A stretch of DNA of 64,000 nucleotides from Nereocystis luetkeana (Eukaryota > Sar > Phaeophyceae > Laminariales > Laminariaceae), in contig JARUPZ010000021.1 in NCBI GenBank assembly GCA_031213475.1, forward strand, positions 8,191,420 to 8,255,419, read 5' to 3'. Positions within the stretch are counted from its first letter, which is position 1. Every line of letters begins with the position of its first letter. This document shows, piece after piece, positions 27,401-39,400 of this stretch. The notes beneath the pieces are model-generated. The model had not been told where the DNA came from. It saw only the letters and a program-made list of their open reading frames with translations, and did no database searches. The translations under genes and the position numbers were made by a program.

Positions 27401-30400
27401 GGCGAATATATTGGCCAGGTCAAGCAGGAGACTACTACACGCCAGTAGACTACTACTGCCAGTACATCCTGTGCCGGTGCCGAGCCTTAAGGATATACGT
27501 ACGATTTTCGGGTCCATCGTGTTTGCTGGTTGCTACGATTCAGCTCCTCGATTTTTTGGAAGATCGTACAAAAGTAGCACAGGCATCATCGTGCTGCGAG
27601 CTTGTCTTACATTTTCTGCAGTTGCACTTTGGACATATTTTTGTTTTTCCAGGGCTGCTCACGGATCAGATAATGGGTCAAGGGTCAGGTCGAGTCGGGT
27701 CGGGTCGGGTCGGGTCGGGTCGGATTAGGCCAACCCAACCCGTGATATTTCGCAAGTCTCCTCCCCCGACCCGACCGATGAGGTTTTTGATGACCTCCCG
27801 ACCCGACCCGACCCGACCCGACCCGCGGGTTACCGCCCATGAGGAGCCCTGCATATTTACAGCCCCCCGATCTGTTTCTTCTTGCCGATGGTTGATGACT
27901 AATTTGCGGGTTGCTTACCACTTTTTCGAGAAAATGGTTGACAAGCTCACTATTCACGAGACGAACAGAACTAACCCTAACCCTGACTCTAGGCCGATCA
28001 GAGCAGCTCAGACCCTGACCTTAGGCCGGTCAGACCAAACCTCGAACAAGTGGTACGCACTGCTGGATGCTTTTACCGTCGCCCCTCTCGACTGTAGTAA
28101 TGTGAATCCCCACAATAACAAAGTGAATCGCCACAGAGAGGTTACGTTTTCACTCGGTTTTCCCTGTACTATTACGGGGGAACATAGTTAACAGGAACAA
28201 ATATCGTAAGTAAAATGGTTAAATGTAGAGGTTTTTATGTATACCACACGTCCTATTAACTATGGTCTCCCGTAATACAATCAAGTTGATCAAACCCCAA
28301 AGCGGTTGCTTAAAATATCAGGGCCGGCGGCGAACAGAGAGAGGCCAACACCGCGCTAACAGAAAGCGCCTATTGGAGGTACTAATCGCGTGCTAATGCC
28401 GAAACGTTTGTCGCAAGTCGATGACACGTTGGGATTGTTCGTGCAGTCTAGTAGACTAGGTTGCTTAGTTTCACGGAGTATGCAAATGGCCTCGGTGCGA
28501 CTGACGCTTCCCTGAGTGGAAGAAATAAACTTTCCCCATTTGAGAAAACGGCTATTCAACTGCTGCAGCAGCAGTGCAGGAAATGTGGTGGGTACAGTAA
28601 TCGTATGAGCATGAGCACTGAAAATCCTGGAACTGACATTCTTAAGGAATACCAGGTGTGTAGAATAGAAACCTTTGACATATCCTGGTGAATAACAAAT
28701 CCAGCGTTGTATGTAGGAAACCCGAGATTCTGAGTCACCCCCGCCCCTGCGTGTATCCCCAATGCACACTATACCAGGTAGCGTACAAGATATGATACGA
28801 AGCACCCAAGCCCTACCCGCCCTCCTCGGCCCTATCCCAAAACGTGCAACCTAAAATCCGGCTTTAGTCTACGAAACCCGAGATGCTACCTCCCATCACC
28901 CCATTTCCCCCCAAAAAATGCACTTAGCATAAGGAAACGTGGAATGCTCCCCACCCCCACACAGTATATCCCAAATATGAAGTCCAGCTTTTGCGTATGA
29001 AACCCGCGATGCGACCCCCCCCCCCCCCCCATTATGTATATAGGTTGGGTTGGCGTCGGTTGGCAATGACAGTGTAAACGATGCCGCTCACTACTTGAGC
29101 TAGACAACCAGGGTACCGTTTGTGTTTTTTGGCGATCGGTGACAACTGGTGGTCGAGTTAGATTATTTGTGCGGGGTGAAGAACCTTCGCTCCGCACGAG
29201 GGAAATTATCGTATCACGTAGCGTTTATGGCAAGGCATCCAAGAGGCAGTTGCATAGCACTCCCATTGCTGTCTTCTGAAGCGGCCACACCGGATATTAA
29301 CTTAACTCATTGAAGCTCTCATCGATATGCAAGTCCGCCTCACAAGCGGTTCTTAGCGCGATACAGCTCACCCTTCACGCGGCTCGTCGAACACCTCACG
29401 GCGCTTCGCGCTTCGCGCGAGCAATGTCCGCCTGCTCGGTGAAAACCCGACGCGCTCCGTCCCGGCATTGTAGTGATGCGAGAGCCTATGGTCATACAGC
29501 TACGGCCATGTATGATATCGTGTACCCCCCTCCCCGCTCCCCGTGTTTGCGCTTCGCATCCTCGGGTGTTATCAAAATCCGCAGCGATGGATGCTTGAGC
29601 CCAGCCTTAAGGGCGAGATGTTCGACCGTGGAAGGTGAGGAACGGCGAAGGTGCTGATCGTACATGAAGTACGCGACGCCACTTGAAAATATGTTTTGGT
29701 CTGGGACGTGGCCGAGTTCAACTTTGAGGCAGAAAACGTTGTTTCGGGCTGGACTCGAGTTCGTGTTTTGAGACAAAAAGTAATTTTCGGGGCCTGTACC
29801 AAGTTATTATTGGAGATAACAACTATTTTGAATCAGGACCAAAATTCTTACTTGGCACAGGAAATCTTGCTTTGGGCTCGACTCAAGGTCTTACCTTGAG
29901 GCATGAGCTTATCTCTTGGGCCAGACTTAAGGTTCTATTTGAGGCAGAACTTCTAGTTGTGGGCCAGGCTCAACTTCGATTTTAAGGCAGATTTGGTTTT
30001 TAAACATATCAGGTACATACCGAACACAGGCTGGGTTTCGTGGTTGGGGTGCGGGCAACTTTGCTTCCTCAAGGAATTTTGAATTTTCAGTAGAGCCTAA
30101 CGACTTCCGAAAAAAAAAACTGATTTCCCTCACCCTGTTGTTCTCAGTGGCCGTTCTCGCTCTCGTAGTAGGTGTCCCGTACCTGGCATGTGCGGTGTTT
30201 CTCCTACAGGCAGAGGTGTGTTTCGTTCGCGTGTTGCATTCCTGGCTACAACCTGGGAAAGACCCGTACACTCCTGACTCAGTTCGAGGAATTGGGAGAT
30301 TGACCCGTACCCTCTTGAATTCGTTCCAAATATTGGGAGATTGGCCCGCACCCTCTTGAATTCGTTCCAAAAATTGGTAGATTGACCCGCACCCTTACAC

Positions 30401-33400
30401 TACTTCGACACTAACTCCAAGTGGTAAATATGTCCTCGAAAGGTTGTTGCTGTTCTGAAGGGGTTATGTAAAGAAATGGCTCGAGCTCATGCGCTGAACG
30501 CAATAAACCCATGTTGTAAAACTTGTACTGTGTTCTGAGTTTATCGGCTCGCTCCTCCCGCCGTATCTTCCCCTCCCCCCGTCCGAATATTCTTTGCCGG
30601 GACCCTTGGTGCTGCTGTATGGTCATGCTGAACAAGTTTGGTCGAGTCTGGAGCGGGGGGGGCGATGGAGGATCAGGAGGACAGCACCATCGAGTCCGAC
30701 CCGCTGCAGCAAGCCCTGAACAGAGGTTCGCCTTTTCTGAACTACAGTTCGTTTCCCACACTAAGTCCGAGTAGTTGTGGGCCCAAAAACATGGCTGGCT
30801 GTCGTCTCTAATGCGGCAGCCATAGACCCCTCTGAGAATCATGCCGGTATATGCGAACAAAACGTAAGCCAATCGAACACAAGAGGTCTTATTAACACCT
30901 TTAGGTACACAGAATAGAAAGCAACGCCCACACAATGTGGGCATACCCTCATTTTGCGGAGTGTTTTACACTTCAAAAGAAGCGCAGGACGCCTGTCTTT
31001 TGCCCGCCTTCTATTAGGGTGTCGAAAGGCGAAGGAGGGGGCTGTCAACCTATGTAGAGTAGCAGGCGCTAAACCTAGCAAGTCTGTCTTGAGAAACGCC
31101 TCTTGAGACTCGGCTTAAATACTTCACGCAGCTTCACCCCAGTCTTCGTTATCTTGATCATAGGGTAGAGGCCAAGGCATCCACATCAGCGAGGTGTTAT
31201 ATCAACCGTCTATATAATAGGAAATGCGTGCCGCAGTACAATAAGCCTCGCCTTCCTGCTGCTGCTTCTGGGCATGTCGTACGCCTCCATATGTTGCGTT
31301 GCACTTCGAAGGCATCCCATACCCCCTGCATGGGCAGGTGGGGCCTGGTTGTGTGTGACCAATGCCGTACAGCAGTAGTGGTCATCTACTTGTGACATTT
31401 TTTTGCTTCTGCCCGTCCCAGATGGAGTGGTTAAGCCTATTAGTTCTGCACTGCACATGCACCTAAATCTGACTCTAACTCCAAGTATTGTATCCGCACG
31501 ACGGGACTGCAGTCCTAAACGGACTAAGCCCTCTCTTTGATGCGTGGTGCCGGTCGATGTGCGCATCAAAAGTCGAGGCTCAAAATGTGTTGGAATGGTG
31601 TGAGTCTAAGCTCTGGATCTCTTTTCGTAGAGACATAAAAGTAGTTTCGACAAAACATAACTCCAGCATTTTGAGACCCAGGAAAAGCGCCAACACAGAC
31701 TATGCTTTCGGCACTTATCAAACGCAGTGCGAGCGTGCCGCATGCGATAGTTGGTTGATATCGCACGCGTATTGTTGCGATAACTCCTTGCTCTGGGCCC
31801 CCCTAGAAGCGGCATCAACAGTCTCACCTATCAACAGCAGCCCGGGGTTGCCTCGGCTGTAGCAGATGCTGGCTGTGATCGGCATTTTATTTTCGTGCTT
31901 TCATCCCCTTATCAAGTTCCCCAAAAACGGTTTGTCGACACCCTTTTCGGATCTAGATAGAGCCAGAGACACCAAAAGACGGGGTAACAGGTTTTCTTTT
32001 TTTTAGGATGATTGTGATCGGTCGACGTTCAAGCTCGGGCCACACGTTTTCTCACGGCACACTTACTTATGTACCAACCACCGTATGCATTATGTCGCAC
32101 TCGCTTCTGTGCGCAATGCATGGAGTCCCGCTCCCTTCTGTTCACCTACGATTTTTCCCGCCTACGTGTAGTTTCTGTTCGCGCTTTCATCACGCTCTTA
32201 AGCCCCCCAAAAACGTCTTGTTGACCCCTCTTCGGGATCTGTGTAGGCAGTGCCGAAACCAAGAAAGACAGGGCAGCAGGTTTTCTTTTTTCGCAGGATG
32301 TCCATGAAGTGTCGACATTAAGGCTCAGGTCGCACGTTTTCACAAGGCAAACTCTCTCTTGTATCTTCATATCAGTAAATACTGGAGGCCTAACTCGCCT
32401 GTGTACCCTATGCGAGAGGTTCAGCTCCATTCCGTGCTCAAACGTCCGGCTTGACATCGACCTTCTCCATTAACCTGCAGCCCTTGCTTCGCTCTTTGCT
32501 TATTTGGCAAACCTACTGTAGAAAGAGGCGTATAGGTGTGTGTCCCGAGCTACCTCTTAGTCCACGCTTCGTGCGAAACTACTTGGAAATGCAGTGGGGT
32601 CACTTAGAGCAGGTAAAAAAATAAAATCACTTTTGCTACCCCTTTCTTCACCTTTACCTACTGCAATCCACATCCTGAACTGCACGCACCGCATGATGCG
32701 CCCTTTTTTATTTCGAGCCATTTTCGATTACCAGAATAAACAGGCCGCTTCTTGGTCCCGGCCATCTGGCGGCATGGATGCTTTCCTATTGTAACCGAAG
32801 GTGGCATCTCACTTGGAATAAGAAAACACGTGGACAGATAAAACCTTCGCACACCCTGTTCTGAATAGTGAACAATTTTACTCGTCGGACAGATAGTCGA
32901 TTCCCACAGTTCATGATCTAGATCTTTGATGGCGTTGATAGATCTATTCCTGATCAAAATACGGTTTGACGCACAGAGCTCATGTTGCCGGATGGGGGAG
33001 GTATGGTCTGCATGGATCTATTGTGACGGGGGGCATAGTGAATAATAAAACCTCCGGTAGACACTAAAGCCTACCAGGTATATATTTACCTATTTTTACT
33101 AACAATATTTGGTCCTATTTACTATGGCCCCCCGTCATAATAGCACCTCTTTTTCGAGTCGGATCCGTACTAGTATGTGTAGATCCTGCATAATCTCTCA
33201 CAACGTCAGGCGAGCAACTAGATCATCTACAGCAGTAGACCATGATCTCTACCTGTCTGAGGTGTGTACAATTTTGATCGACTACTCCCTGCCCCCCCCA
33301 CGCGTGACCTTGTTTTGGTTTTGCGACAGGGTCCAAGGCACACGAATTCGTCAACGCCCCGCTGGTCCTTGACTACATGCAACTGAAGTGGTCCTGCACC

Positions 33401-36400
33401 ATCCCCAGCTGGACCCGCCGATTCCCCTTGGACTACAATGTAAACGAAGGCTTCTACACCTATGGCAGCGCTGACAAAGACGCCAAAAGTATGGCTACCT
33501 GGGCCGACTCTCTCTTAAGGTAGGTTCTGATCGAAACGATCATGAGGGGGTCGTATTGGGACGGACATTTTTGTAGGTATGGTCAAAAGTCCCTCACGTT
33601 TAGATACTGATCGAAATTATCATGTGGGGGTCGTATTGGGACGGAATTTATTTTTGTATGTTCTAAAGTCCCTTGCGTTTACCGCAACCCGACTGTTAAT
33701 AGCGTACAGTAGTGGGTACCCCAGCAGCAGGTGGGTAAACCAGCAGCAGTGGGTACCCCAACAGCAGTGGGTACCCCAGCAGCAGTGGGTACCCCAGCAG
33801 CAGTGGGCACCCCAACGTTAACCCCTTAAGTCAAGTAAAACTACAGTCCCGTTTTGGGGACAGCCCGCTCACATTTATGCTAGTTTGTCCCCAAAACTGG
33901 TGTGCAGTCCGTAAAGGGATATAGGCGCCAGGTGGCAATCTCAAGCAAGAACAGGCGCATTTAACTTCACCCCGCTCTTATCTGTAGTGGGAATCATAAG
34001 TACCCGGTAAAGGTTTCAGTGGAAGCGAGACGTGCCTATTTGACCGCCCTCAGGTACCGAATTTTCCTGGATCGGGTGCTCTCCACTCGGGGTACCCACT
34101 GAGCTGTTGTTGTATTTTCTGCGAAACATATCCCGCAATATATCCAAGTTGACTAACTTTCGCCAAACCCCGTGATAGGTTACCGGGTTATTGAAGCACC
34201 AGGTACTTTCTTCGGCCGGGCTCGAACCCTCGTGTGAGACTGGGCGTGTGTTTTGCTACTTATTTTATACTTCGAAGTATATAGTGTTAAAACGATGGGT
34301 TTCGTATTGCAGAAGGGCTTTTTAATGGGTGGCAAAAGTCGGTATGCGCGACGAATGATGCCCTGTCCATCTTTTTGTTTCCGCTTCCCGAACGAACCCC
34401 AGAGACAGGCGAACAAATATTATATGACGCAGAAGAGAGTTGGTAATAGATGAACTCGCATTGGTGTTTTATTTTATTTTATTTTATTTTATTTTTTTGT
34501 TTTGCCATGTTTTTTTTCTTCTTTCGGGGAACGTGTTTTAAAATGGTGATCAACGTAGAAGCTATTACGGGGGACCATAGTTAATAGGACCTATGGTACA
34601 GATAAAAACCTATATATTTAATCATTTTTACTAACAATATTTGGTCCTATTAACTATGGTCCCCCGTAATACTATGCTCCAATAGGCTACGGCAGTCCAA
34701 TAGTCTACTGCAGGCCGATAGGTTTCCTTGTTTGGTTTCCCTTGGCTGTTCTCCCGCTTTCTGGGAATGTCTATCATCGATCAACGTTGGAACTCATGCT
34801 GCTGCACATTGTCAGATGGCAAAGCGCTATATAATGCGCACCTCTGAAAAATGATGATGATCTATCTGATCTGTCTACTTTAGAGCATCTAGTTCCTCTA
34901 ACCTGCCGTTGTGAGAGTTTGTGCAGGATCTGCATAGCACAAGATCCAAACCCTATGAACATGCTGCAACGTGCGGTCACCGTGCAGGTTGTGCGGGCCC
35001 CACCCGCCAACGTGAGCCTCGTAGGTCATACCACTGCTGTAGAAAAGGAATTTATCTGCTTTAGAAAAATCTGGGCCATGAAGTGGGAATTGACCACCTG
35101 TCCCGGGATGTGCAACCAATATGAATAAACTCATGAACAAAAATGAGCAGATCCGCGACTGGGCGAACAGCACGACTTTGATGAACGAGTGAAATGTTGC
35201 ACGAAGGGACGAATACAGTGGTGAAGGGATTAATACTGTCGGTACCGTGATAGACAGCCATAAATTCCGCGCGGCGCGTCTCACCCGACTGGGCGTTTCC
35301 TCATTTCCTTGCCTTTGGCAGGCTTTTACAAGGGTGGGAATCGGGCAGCACGACGATGATGCTTTTCCGCGACAAGGAGTCTAGCCTTTTCCGCTTCCCG
35401 CACACGACAATACTTCCTGGACTGCAGTTCTCCATGGCGGGCATCGTCGGGAGGCCGGACGAGTTCTTTCTGGTGCCGTCGGTCAGGTTCTTTTTCGAGA
35501 CCTTCAGCTACTTGTGAGAAAACACGCCATTATTCTTGCTAGGAATCCGATTTGGTAGAGGCTGCCAGACGGCATTTGTTTGGTAGTGTTTCAGGTGTTT
35601 TTGTGGGGGGCAATCAGTCGAGGGGTTTGAAACCGCGGCCTCTGTACCTGTGGGTGACAGAAACTGCTGGCGGCCTCCCTGCTCCGCAATCACTTCTGCC
35701 TCCGCTGCTTCTGCTGCTGCTGTTGCTGCTATAATATTATTTATCGCAGTATGAATAGTAGTTCGTCTTCGAGACCTTCAGCTACCTGTGGGAAAAAAAA
35801 TGTGATTTCGCATTATTTATTCATACTCCTTTGTGTGTCATCCGACAACGTCCCAGCATGAGCTTCCGCGTCTATCACCCGCAAACATTCCCCACATCGG
35901 ACAGATAGTCCATCTACTGATAGCTCATCTACAGGTAGATCATCTGCAGATATATCAACTACAGATAAACCGTCTACACATATATCCTCTACAGATAGAT
36001 CGTCTAGTCGTAGATCCCGTGAACCTGCAGTGCCGAGGTGATGTACAGCATCTGCGTACAGGATCTGTATAGTACGGATGCAACCCAGGAAGCATGTCCC
36101 AGATCATGCAGATTATGTGGTTCCCACCCGGAAAAATGAGCTAGATCATACAGATCATACAGGCCAGGAATATGTATGCCCTGAAATGATCCAGCAGATC
36201 ATCAAGTAGGAATCGATGACGTGTCCGAGGTACTAAACGTTAACGGGAGACCGTTTTTTCCCGTCAAGGTCTCTGTAGCCCTATCTAGGCCTCCTTTTAC
36301 TATTAATAGTTTTGTATTTGCTCTAGTAATAGTGCGGGGTGAGAACGGCCGATCAAAGGATCAGACTGCAGGTATCCTAGCACATTTGCTTGTGGGTTTC

Positions 36401-39400
36401 GGGTGTTGGTTGCTGCCCCCTGCACATCGGGAGCGTTTTTGCTACTGCAAGTTCCCTAGTTTCGATCCCGTTCCCTCGCCAACTTTCCTTATCCGACTCT
36501 GACTCTAGTCCCCATTCCACCCCAACCTCCCCCACTTTTCCTTCAGTCCTCCAGCCGAATATCTCCCCTAACGTTTTTTCTTCCCAATATCTTCCATCGC
36601 AGATCCATGCTCGGGCTGTACTGCTCGTGTGTGTCGATTGAAGATAGCGACGAAATTCCTCCCGACGAAATCGCCTTCTACGTCTTCGCCTTGGTAAGAT
36701 ACCGGTCAGAGTCAGCTTCCATCCGCATTACATAGAACAAAGTGAAAAGTTTGTTTTTCCTCGTACTTTACTTACTCTACAGCCATTTGTTTGCGTTGAG
36801 TATGTGCGTGCCTGGTAGATTAATAAAATGTAAGATAATGGGCGTGTGTCCTCAGTACCTTGCTATCAAGCCGTGTTTCGAGTTTCTCGGACACGTCGTT
36901 AATGAGTGTTGAAGATAGCGATCAAAGCGATGGTTGGTGACTTGGGTGCCATCAGCCGTCTACGAGCAGCGTGTCGCCAAGCAGTAATGTAAGGGTAAAA
37001 ATCATGTTGCGCGCGTGCCGTACGACTTCTTGCATTCAACGATTGTAACTAAGGGCACCAACCAGTGTAACATTCCTCTATCGCGCGGTGGCCGTCGGTG
37101 CAATCGTCACGCGTTGTCGTCAATTTCCCCCCCCCCCCCCCGCAGTCCCAGAAGGGGTAGAAGCGAGTTTCGAAGCGGGTTGGCGAGTTTCGAACACTAA
37201 GAGAGTTTCGAAAGCGGCAACAAATGAACTACTTACTTGGGAGGCAATCGAATCGTTTCGACCACCAACCAATCAACCAACTAACCAACCAACCAACCAA
37301 CCAACCGCCCTACAAACTAGCCAACTGATCAAACGACTGACCAACTGACCAACCAACTAACCAACTGACTAGCCAACTAACCAACGGCCCAACCAACTTG
37401 CTAGCCGATTGATTGGCCAACCAATCAACCAACTATTTCCCCAGCCAACCAACCAACCAACCAATCAACCACGAAACAACCCACCGACCGATCATCTGAC
37501 CAACCAGCTTCAACTGACAACCAAACAACCAACTGACTAGCCAACCAACGAATCGTCCAACCAACTTACCAGCCGATTGAGCGGTCAACCAATCAACCAA
37601 CTATTTCAACAACCAACCAACCAACCAATCGAATACCAAACTAACAAACCGCCGTACCCAACCAACTAGCCAACAGACTAACCAACCAACCTGCAAACAA
37701 ACCGAACAACCAACCGACCTACCGGCTCTCGATCAGGGCCTTCTGTGGCGCGAGATTCAGGAGTTCCGGGACGTCCTTCCCCCAGTACCAAAGACCCCAA
37801 AGTCGACAACACAGGAGACAGATGCCTTCCAAGGCGGAGGGGGTGGAGAAGGGACGCCGGCGACGACGCAGCACCGCCTGACGGCTGGAGTGCAGAGGTG
37901 CGGTACCAGCCCCCCTCATAAGAAAATTTAGCCGACAAGAAATTTCAGCTTGACATTTCCGGGGAAACATAGATTCGGGAGGGATAATGCTGAAACATTG
38001 GTGTGGAACTTACGCTTTATCAAACAGCCCTCTTGACGGAAATGTAAGGACTGTTTACATATGCCTATTAGTATCAGACGGTGCGTATGTTGTCATCCAA
38101 AGTGGTATGGAATTTAGCCGGGACCTCGGTCCTGATTTATTGATTGGAGGTCCCGTACCCCACGGCAGGGTCCTGCCGCTTAAAGGCCGTCACGTAAAAT
38201 GTGGGAAAAAAAACTTGATGAGTTCCCGAATGTTGTGGGTGACTTTGATTGGGAGCAGTAACGGTGCTCCGTCTCGAGAGGGGTGTGCGGTCATTGCTCG
38301 AACGACTAAGGCAATCAAAGAATGAGCACCCTCCACCGCCTGTCGTTCAAGTCAATCGATGCTGTCACCCATATCCCATACTCTGGTATGCAGGAATGTC
38401 CGCCTCACAAGCGGCTCTTCGTGAAATGCGGCTCACTCTTTTTTGTGCGACTCGCCCTACACCTCGATGCAAGCAAGGCCTGTCCGGTTGTTGAAAACCC
38501 GACGTGCTCCGTACCGGCATTGTAGGGATGCGAGGGTCCATGGGTATAAGGCTACGGCCATGCATGACTAGAGTCCCCCCCCCCCCTTCGTTGACTACAG
38601 CACGTGGCTCAACTAGTGAAATTTTCTGTTTGCCCCAGGCTCAAGTTGATTTTTTAATTTCTCATTTTTTTATTCTTACGTGTCATTTGTTTTTCTAACG
38701 TGACGCCGCGTGTGCGTGTCCTAATTTCAATGCTATCCTTGTTTTTTTTTATTACGTCTCATTGCAAGGTTCGAGCCAGCATTTCTTCATTCCAAATTTA
38801 TTTTCCGCGTACTGCCGGCGTTGCGCCCGCGAAAATCCGGCGGAACGTTTCACTATTTGTATCTGTGTATGTGTGACTCTGCCTAACGAACAATGAAGGT
38901 ATTTCACCCAGGACAACTGGAACATCCTCGACACGGCGTCGATAGCTTTCCTCCTGGTGGCCTTCCTATTCCGCGTGTTAGCGCTGGTGCTGAAGGCGAA
39001 CCAGGACGTGTTCGGGCCTATTCTCGGAGCCGACGACTTCTCCGAACAGGCGAGCCGTACTTGAGAAGTTGGGAGATACATAACTTTGGAGGTGGCGAGT
39101 TTAATTAACCCCGGACGCGTGCGTGGGTTTAAGAAAAATTGAAGATTGGCACGAACGATTGCTCGAGACGCGAACAGAAACCAAGTGTTTTATAGACTAA
39201 AGAAACTGCTGGACATATCCGGTTCCTGCTGTTGGTACGCAAGAGAACATACTGGTGTTTGATTGATAAAATCTAGGGTGGGACCTCATTATTGGGGTAA
39301 CTTTTGTCAAGTAGTCAGGTCTGCGGTAGCATTCTATGTTCGCAGTCATTGTATTTTTTACGTAGTTCCGCAAGGTTAGAATATGCGCTGCACACAGTCA

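Larger units (their letters stand above)
26586..33337 (+). other. Intron 13, 6.75 kb of repeats
   Basis: Contains the GGGTC element, MITEs, a 500-bp family copy and several local tandem repeats listed separately. Unassigned parts (26600-27640, 28290-29020, 30420-31860, 32400-33010) show no exon with matching phase. A second 'TCGCTGTGGTGAG' (27006-27018) echoes the exon 13 donor. Confidence 0.4.

Noticed and set aside
27968..27990. Interstitial telomeric repeat
   Set aside because: Only two CCCTAA units (CTAACCCTAACCC); too short to mean anything.
30148..30209. Hydrophobic mini-exon candidate (VAVLALVVGVPYLACAVFLLQ)
   Set aside because: It has CAG before and GTGTGT after, but starts in phase 2 and ends in phase 0, fitting neither exon 13 nor 14, and an extra helix before S1 is not expected.
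37258..37720. CRISPR-like array
   Set aside because: Units are contiguous low-complexity CCAA repeats without spacers, in a eukaryotic intron.
38912..39049. Exon 18 starting at the CAG acceptor
   Set aside because: It would begin DNWNILD in phase 0, but exon 17 ends in phase 2. Starting at 38899 restores phase and adds the conserved YFTQ.
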